64,000 nt of DNA from Paragordius varius. Its lineage: Eukaryota; Nematomorpha. A program made the translations under genes and the position numbers. The DNA lies in the NCBI GenBank assembly GCA_964247055.1, contig OZ176051.1, positions 10,664,001-10,728,000 on the forward strand, given 5' to 3'. The notes beneath the pieces were generated by a model. That model was not told the DNA's origin. It did not search any database and saw only the letters and a list, made by a program, of their open reading frames with translations. Position 1 is the first letter of the stretch. Each line of letters begins with the position of its first letter. Shown piece by piece: positions 57,293-64,000 of the stretch.

Positions 57293-60200
57293 CATCGTAA
57301 ATAAACCTAAAATAAATGTAAAAATAAACTCAACCCACGTCGAAATGTTATTCGACACGGGGGCCGACATATCTTTAATAAATTTTAGCACGTGGGTTAA
57401 AATAGGAAAGCCTAAAATAAAACCCATTTATTTTAAGATAACACATATGATAATAATACTTTACACATAATAGGAGATACAACTGTAACTCTTGAATTAA
57501 ATAAATTAAAAAAGATAACAAAATGCTTTATTACGAAGAGACATCTTCCTCTAATATTTGGCATGGATTGGATCCAGCTATTCAATATCTCATTGCCTAA
57601 CGAATTATATATTAATAAATTATATCACACAAATGATATTTACAATAAATTTAAGTCTTTATTTGATAACAAATTGGGTTGTTGGAAAGGGGAACCCATA
57701 AAGATATTTTTAGAAAACAATAGTAGGGGACGGGTATTTCCGGCTAGAAGGGTTCCCTTGGCCTTACAAGAGAAATTAAGTGAAGAGATCAAAAGGCTAG
57801 TATCCTTAAAAATTATTGAACCAGTAGACCCCAAGCAATCTAAAATTTGTTGGTCCAGTCCTATAGTAAACGTATAAAAGTCAAATAATGAATTAAGAAT
57901 ATGCGCAGATTTTAAAGTGTCCATAAACAAATACATTAAAACACCTCAATATATAATACCCACATTTGATGATTTGATTTCCAAAATTTCACATGGTAAG
58001 ACGTTTTCAACATTAGATTTAAAAGATGCTTATCTTCAGATTCCAGTGCATCCGGAATCTCAAAATCTTCTCACAATATCCACACCTCTTGGGTTTTTTA
58101 AATATACTAGGCTCCCTTTTGGTCTGTCGTGCGCACCTAGTTTTTTCCAACAAATCATGGATGAGCTATTAGGAGATTGTAAGGGAACAGCGGTCTATTT
58201 AGATGATGTAATTTTTACGGGGGAAACGGATGAGGAGCATTATAGAAACCTAACACAAGTATTTGAAAGATTAGAACGAATGGGTCTTAAATTAAAAAAA
58301 GATAAAATAAAGCTTTTTCAACAGGAAGTAGAATATTTGGGGTTTACTATATCAGAAAAAAGTATAAAACCAGCGAGCAGTAAGATTAAAGCCATTCGCG
58401 AGTGTCCAGCCCCTAAAGATAAAACAAGTCTCCGTTCGTTTTTGGGCCTTTTAAACTTTCATTCACGATTTATACCTTCTCTAAATACAATTGTTAACGA
58501 ACTCCATCAGCTAGCTGGTTCCAAAAAGAAATGGTGTTGGACCGAGGTACACCAAAATATTTTTGAAAGGGCGAAGCTATTAATAGGGAATAACAGCCGC
58601 CTCTTCCCATTTAACCCCAGACTTCCCCTTATTCTAGAAACGGATGCATCTGGGGAGGGGTTTGGGGCCATTTTGTCGCACAGAACGTCGGAAGGTAAAC
58701 GACCCATTGCATATTTTTCAAAAAAATGTTCCCCGGCAGAAAAAAATTATTCGGTTATAGAAAAAGAGGCAAAAGCCATTGTATTGGCCCTAGAGAAATT
58801 TAAAACATTTTTATATGGTAGAAAATTTGAGATTAGAACAGATCATAAACCTCTTATCAAATTATTCGGGCAGCAACGTGTATTAAGCGAGCTAAACAAT
58901 AGTAAATTGCTAAGATGGATTTCAAAAACATCCATTTTCGACTTCAACATAATGTACTACCCAGGAACCGAAAATCTAGCAGATTCACTATCAAGACTAC
59001 CAACTGAGATAACTGAAGAGTGTGACAATGACGAGGATATAGCGCAGGAGGTCCGGTTGCTATGGTGTCAGGAGTTAAACTTAAACAAGGAGAGGGTGCT
59101 TAAGGAAACTATGAGCGATGAGACGTGTAAACAGATTAAAGCAGCACGAAAGACTAATGATTGGTCTCATCCGGGGGTGCAGTCCTATAAACCACTGAGG
59201 AATGATATCGAAGAATCATACGGCCTTCTATATTTAGGTGACCGCCTTATTGTGCCTCAAAGCATGAGTGATGTTCTTAACTATCTTCATAAAGGTCACC
59301 CGGGTATACAGTCCATGAAAGCGTTAGGTAAGAGTGGTGTGTTTTGGCCGAAATTGAACCAGGATATCGAAAAATGGGTGCAAGGCTGCTCAAATTGTCA
59401 AAAGTCACGGTTCAACATTGCAGTAAGCCCGACGTATAAATGGAACCCGAACACCACCGTTTGGGAGCGATTGCATCTCGATATAGCGGGGCCCGTAGAT
59501 AACCTTTACTGGGTCATACTTATAGATCACTGCACCCGTTGGGTGGAAGTAGCACAGCTTAAAACAGTGAACTCGATCAGTATTTTGAAAGTTTTAGAAG
59601 GTTGGTTTGCACGATATGGCACCCCAGAGATGATCGTAACTGATAATGCGTCGTATTTTAAGTCCGGTGATTTTGAAAGAATATTAAGTTCCTCTAATAT
59701 CAAGCATGTAACCTCTGCGCCATACCACCCTCGGACAAATGGTTTAGTGGAAAGGGTCATTCAAACATTGAAAACGCACTATTATATGTGTTCTGAAGTA
59801 GCAGATCCAGAACGCCGGTTAAACCAGGTACTGTGGGCTTACAGATCAGCACATCACAATGGTATAAATGAGACACCTGCACGACTATTCCTAAAACGAA
59901 ATATACCGACACCGCTGTCCTGGATGAAAGGCAAACCAAAGGATTATATCGATGGTACCTCAGATATTATACGTGAGTTCGTTCCAGGTGAGAAAGTGTT
60001 TATAAAAAATGAGTTGGAAGCCGGTTGGCGAGAGGGAAAAGTTGTAGAGCGGACTGGATTATTGTCCTACAATATCGAAGATAGAGGGAGGGTTTTACGA
60101 AAGCATACGGATCAATTAAGAAGGCGAAAAGAAGGTCCCGATGAACTTAAGCTAGACGACCCGAAAGAATTGGATAAGCTAGACGACCCGAAAGAATTGG

Positions 60201-60445
60201 AATCGGAACAACAGAATAATAATGATAATATCATAGCCACCCCATTGCATGGCCCTCCTATTGATGACAATATTATTAATGATGATACCAATCCTTCCCC
60301 GGATATTTGTCAAGATTTCCACAATAATCAGCAAAGTCCCAACGGCGATAAGATTGCAGAACCCCCAAGCTTTGAAGTACCAGTGGAGAGACGCTATCCT
60401 ACCAGAAACCGAAAAGCCCCTGACAGATACACAAATCACTTTTAA
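57204..60445 (+). pseudogene. pol: pol region of the gypsy element (protease, RT, RNase H, integrase)
   Basis: Parts in order: an aspartic-protease-like segment with DTGADISLI; reverse transcriptase with LPFGLSCAPSFFQ and the YLDD active-site box; RNase H with ETDASGEGFGAIL; integrase with an HHCC finger (CSNCQ) and the DDE core region (LDIAGP, TDNASYF); then a GPY/F-like tail and an acidic C-terminus with a duplicated KLDDPKEL unit. This order places it in Ty3/gypsy (Metaviridae) rather than Ty1/copia. No envelope gene follows. The region reads as decayed in about two places. Confidence 0.9.
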
Positions 60446-60460
60446 ATTAGATAGGAGATA

Positions 60461-60776
60461 TGTTATGTATAATAACTTAATTGTTTTTGTTAACTTAACT
60501 CAATTAATCTTATTTTAGTTACCTTTGAAAATATAATTTGTGCATAATACACCTTTGTACTTGTTACGCTAAAAATGTATATTATCTTGGTTGTGAATGC
60601 TTTTACCTAAATAATGAAATATTGAACCTTATGCAAATATATAACTTGTGAATGCTTTCATCTAAATATTGAAATATTTAACCTTATGCAAAAATGCAAC
60701 CTCGCTCTAAAAATATATATAATGGAACATAGTTTTTTATGATATAAAAATAAATTCCTTTTTTCCGCTTATTACA
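60461..60776 (+). repeat. Right LTR
   Basis: 316 bp, same length as the left LTR and nearly identical to it. It ends about 530 bp from the stop codon of the minus-strand gene that follows. Confidence 0.95.
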
Positions 60777-61304
60777 CCGCTAAACATTTTTTCGCACTGA
60801 GAAAACTTTCCATCGAATTCCCAATAGTGTCTTTCAAAACATAAGGCGCAAATCCGTTAGACATATTTATCTTTGCATAGACGTATATATAATCTTATGA
60901 TAAAACTCTGCAAACAAACAATAACATAAACCCCTGTCATGCCCCAAACTGTCGTTTCTTTAAAATTATATTGTCCGTTAATGTAATATATTTGAATATA
61001 TTACAATATTTATTTTTAATAATATTTTATATTATATATTAATTTAAATGATATCATTTAATTGCGCATATATATATATATATATTGATCATGTATTTGT
61101 GATGTTTTTTGAGGAGAGGTGAATCATATAAAAACATTTATAATTTTGTTATCATTAATAATTTGGTTATTACATAATGTTTTTTTTCTTTTAAAAACTT
61201 TAATCATTAACCACTTCAAAAATTGATATATTAGTTGAGTATTGAGACATAAAAAGGCGCATTTAAAACTTATTTCCCTGCATTTACATTTTTAAGTGTA
61301 AAGA
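60777..61304. other. Intergenic and 3' untranslated sequence
   Basis: The minus-strand gene to the right ends at 61305. An AATAAA on the minus strand at about 61009-61014 could terminate it. A short TA run lies at about 61070-61085. Nothing else was recognised. Confidence 0.45.
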
Positions 61305-63090
61305 TCATTGAGTTTGAATTTTGTTCGTATTCCTATTTATAACTGGTATGGTGATTTCATCCGTGTTATTTGACGTGGTTATGGTTGGATTATATGGTAA
61401 AGGTATGGCGACACTAGGATTAGGATATGGTAAATTTGTTGTTATATTTGCGTTTGCGTTTGGTTGTCCTTCACGAAAGATATCCTGGTAAGAGGGCGGT
61501 GGTGCATTTTGACCTAAGCACAAAAAGAGATGATATAAAACATTTTTTTTTCTAAAATATTAATTTGGATCAAAAAACCACAGTTTAAAAGTGAATGATA
61601 CTTTTACAATACAGTAAAAAACTAAAAGGGGCATATATTAATGAATATTTTTATAAGGAAAATTATATCAGTTAGATTCTAGTTTTAACTTGATTTTAGG
61701 TTGCTAAAAAAGGCTTATAGAAAGGGAAATTGGTATAAGGCAAAAATTTTTACATTATAATATATAGTTTATTTAGTATAAAGGAAAACAAAATATAATA
61801 AAAAAATTAGTTAAGTTATATTTTAATTTATATTTTTTATTAGAGGAATGTAGCAAAAAATATTGGTTGGATGAAAAAAAAATCAATTTAAATATACTTG
61901 AGTAATATTTGACATATAACATATTCCTTGACTTAAAATGGAGAAAAAATTAAAAGGCTTAAGAAAAACATATAATATTTATGGAACTCATTGAATTTAG
62001 ATATCTGTAAAAAATAGGCTTTTTTAACACAGAATAAAAATTTTTGATGATTGGATTTTATTCAAAACAACCGATAAATATTAATAGCTACAAAAAAATT
62101 GAAAACTGTAGAAACAATAGAGAATGTTTACTGTATAAAAAGGCATTTTGTTCAGTTTGATAATAGGCACCACTTGGTTTTGGGTATTGTTGATTATTCG
62201 CAACATTTGGTTGCCAAGGACCACCGTAATAATTTCCTGTAGCAGGTCTATAACCTAGAACGAAAAGTTATATTAACACTTTTAAAAATAAAAAAAATAT
62301 GAAAATAAATGGTTTTATATACCATACATATATCATAAATTAAATTTTCAAATTCACTCTTGAACACACCACCCTTGAACGATTCGAATTCACCCTAAAA
62401 TAAATAATGTGTTTTTAAAATTAAAAATTACCTATATTTTATATTTTTAAAATTGAAATTTCGTTTAAAATTAATATGGTGAAATTTATAATAATTATGC
62501 TATAAGAATATATATTTTTGATATTAATGATGAGGTATATTATCCCAAAACACATAATTTATATTTAGGTTGAATTTGTGTTCAAGTGTGAATTTTGAAT
62601 TTCAATTGTAAATGGAATATTATGAATAGATTTCCGAATCTAAAATTGGTTTTAATACACCTATAAATTTTTAAAAGCAATAATATTTATGAAAGGACCG
62701 TTTCCCTATACAATAACAATTGTGTCGATTAAATTCTTTTTTCAAAAGTTCAACTTGTGAAAAAAATTCCAGAGCAAATTTGTACCTTAAAGTTATAATA
62801 AAATGGCTCATCTAAAAATATAAATTATACAACTTTCTAGGGGCATTGTTTAGAAAAATAATTTAAAATATAAATTTTCATAAAACTATATCCCTATTGG
62901 TGGCCATTTTTTAATTTTATGTTAAATGGCGATGGGATATAATTATATTTTAAAAATAAAAGTAACTAAAAATTTTAATAATTTAGCAACTAGTTTTAGT
63001 TTATATTTTAAATATTCAATGCTTATATTGTATTAAACTGTGTGAACTTGAAGTTTATAAAATGTATGAAATAAACTCTTTTTGTACTTG

Positions 63091-63125
<35 letters not shown>

Positions 63126-64000
63126 GTTGCTTCAAAATAAATTTTAGCATTAACTATTAAAATAGTTTTTTATCGTGTAACCGTCCAAAAAAACAAAATA
63201 AACCGAAAATATTCAAAATACTAAAAGGTATGCATAACTCATTATATTCCTTTGCATAAAAAATTTTTTATTATCAATTAAAATAAAGGGTTACCAATAT
63301 TTTCAATGAAAAAAACCTCTCTTATATAAAAACGGTAAAATTTTTTCAATGAATGCATTTCATCTTAAAATATACTTTTTATCCACAATACTGTAAAAAT
63401 GAACAGAGTGGATTTTATTTCGACGTGGTTTATAATATGAATATATATATATATATATATATCTAGATTGAAAAATAAAATATATAATTGTTAATCATTC
63501 GAAAATTTTTTAATATGCTTCTATCGATTTAAATAGTAAAATCAAACCTGATTTAACAATTTACATGTGCTCAAATATCAAAAAAAAATAATTATAAGGA
63601 TCTAAAATTATAATTACAAACAAAATACTAAATCAAAGATTAAATTAAATTTTTCATAATAATATCAAAAAATGAAACGCTTGACAAACCATTTTCCCAA
63701 AACATATTTATTAATAACTTAACAAATTTATTAATGGTAAAATACATATTTTGCCTTAAAGGGCACACCAAAAATTATTGCACATAGTTAAATCTTTCCA
63801 AATATTTGACTTAATAAGGAAACAAAGAAAGAAAAAAGGATTTACCAAAAAGTGTTTCACCAGGATATGGGGGTCGATTAAAACCACCCATGGTGTTGAC
63901 CGGTTCTCGGGAGCGAATGCCATAAAAAGCGTTCGGCCAGCCAGAAGTACCGGTTGTTCCAGGGGGATAGCCACGTCTTTTGTACCAATAACCTCCTCCC
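61305..64000 (-). CDS. Tyr/Pro/Gly-rich protein with a PPPSY motif, C-terminal part
   Basis: Three exons join in phase 1: 64000-63846 (5' side outside the window), 62254-62132 and 61513-61305. They read GGGYWYKRRGYPPGTTGTSG and GIRSREPVNTMGGFNRPPYP; then YRPATGNYYGGPWQPNVANN; then APPPSYQDIFREGQPNANAN and an Asn/Thr/Pro-rich tail ending KIQTQ and TGA. The YWYKRR start looks like the cytoplasmic side of a membrane anchor. PPPSY is a PY-type motif that binds WW domains, as found in Shisa, CYYR1 or WBP1-like small membrane proteins. That comparison is by composition only. Splice sites (TTCTAG, GCTTAG acceptors; GTAAAT, GTAAAC donors) are good. Confidence 0.75.
62318..62622. mobile_element. Family B element, copy 3
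   Basis: The left end TATATACCATACATATATCA leads into CAAATTCACTCTTGAACACA and CGATTCGAATTCACCCTA. The right end is TTTCAATTGTAAATGGAATA. The core again carries AAAATTAAAAATTACCTATA and AAAACACATAATTTATATTT. It lies in the intron between the last two coding exons before the PPPSY exon, more than 27 kb from copy 2, showing that the family is dispersed. Confidence 0.65.
62623..63845. other. Intron remainder of the PPPSY gene
   Basis: AT-rich intron sequence with TA runs at about 63093-63122 and 63441-63462. No further element or exon was recognised. Confidence 0.4.

Larger units (their letters stand above)
56115..60776 (+). mobile_element. Ty3/gypsy LTR retrotransposon
   Basis: Two 316-bp LTRs (56115-56430 and 60461-60776) start TGTTATG and end TTACA. 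They differ at only about two positions, so the insertion is recent. Flanking bases are CCCCT at the left and CCGCT at the right, an imperfect match for a 5-bp target duplication. A TGGCGC primer-binding-type sequence follows the left LTR, and a purine-rich stretch (ATAGGAGATA) precedes the right LTR. Between lie a gag region and a pol region in the gypsy order protease, reverse transcriptase, RNase H, integrase. The coding part is open over most of its length but appears interrupted in about two places, so this copy looks broken. Confidence 0.95.

Overview
The window is AT-rich, intron-rich animal DNA, most likely from an invertebrate. Coding exons are short islands in long AT-rich introns packed with DNA transposons and their non-autonomous relatives. 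No rRNA, tRNA gene, operon or CRISPR array was seen. The species cannot be named from the sequence alone.

Four host genes can be assembled by reading exon/intron boundaries and checking that splice phases agree. (1) Minus strand, 4112 to beyond base 1: an unrecognised secreted or receptor-ectodomain protein with a signal peptide and at least 11 exons. (2) Plus strand, 9133-17869: a small predicted secreted protein with a fibronectin-III-like segment; its first intron holds a 4.5-kb hAT transposon. (3) Plus strand, 27101-52916, possibly starting at 21943: a 21-exon gene for an IA-2/PTPRN-type receptor tyrosine phosphatase of dense-core secretory vesicles. The 21 exons sum exactly in frame to 1305 codons plus a stop. 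The catalytic signature reads HCNDGAGRTG, so this is a pseudophosphatase like its vertebrate relatives. (4) Minus strand, 64000 to 61305: the 3' end of a tyrosine-, proline- and glycine-rich protein with a PPPSY motif.

Mobile DNA by region: a MITE at 1441-2012; a family of long inverted-repeat elements (family A; 5.1, 15.3, 20.6, 46.6 and 53.5 kb); a hAT composite at 9589-14059 with an 8-bp target duplication, an internal CACTA-type insertion and an inverted second copy of its transposase region; a second CACTA-type copy at 25.1-25.9 kb; a 1.25-kb near-perfect palindrome in intron 1 of IA-2; two further small element families in IA-2 introns (families B and D); a 251-bp hAT MITE; a decayed mariner; a GC-richer repeat at 54.7-55.7 kb; and a young Ty3/gypsy LTR element at 56115-60776 with near-identical 316-bp LTRs.

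The genes are not an operon. Three of the four encode proteins of the secretory route by signal peptide or family, but nothing else in the sequence ties them together. The most informative content is the lineage-specific architecture of IA-2 and the set of large inverted-repeat elements in its introns.
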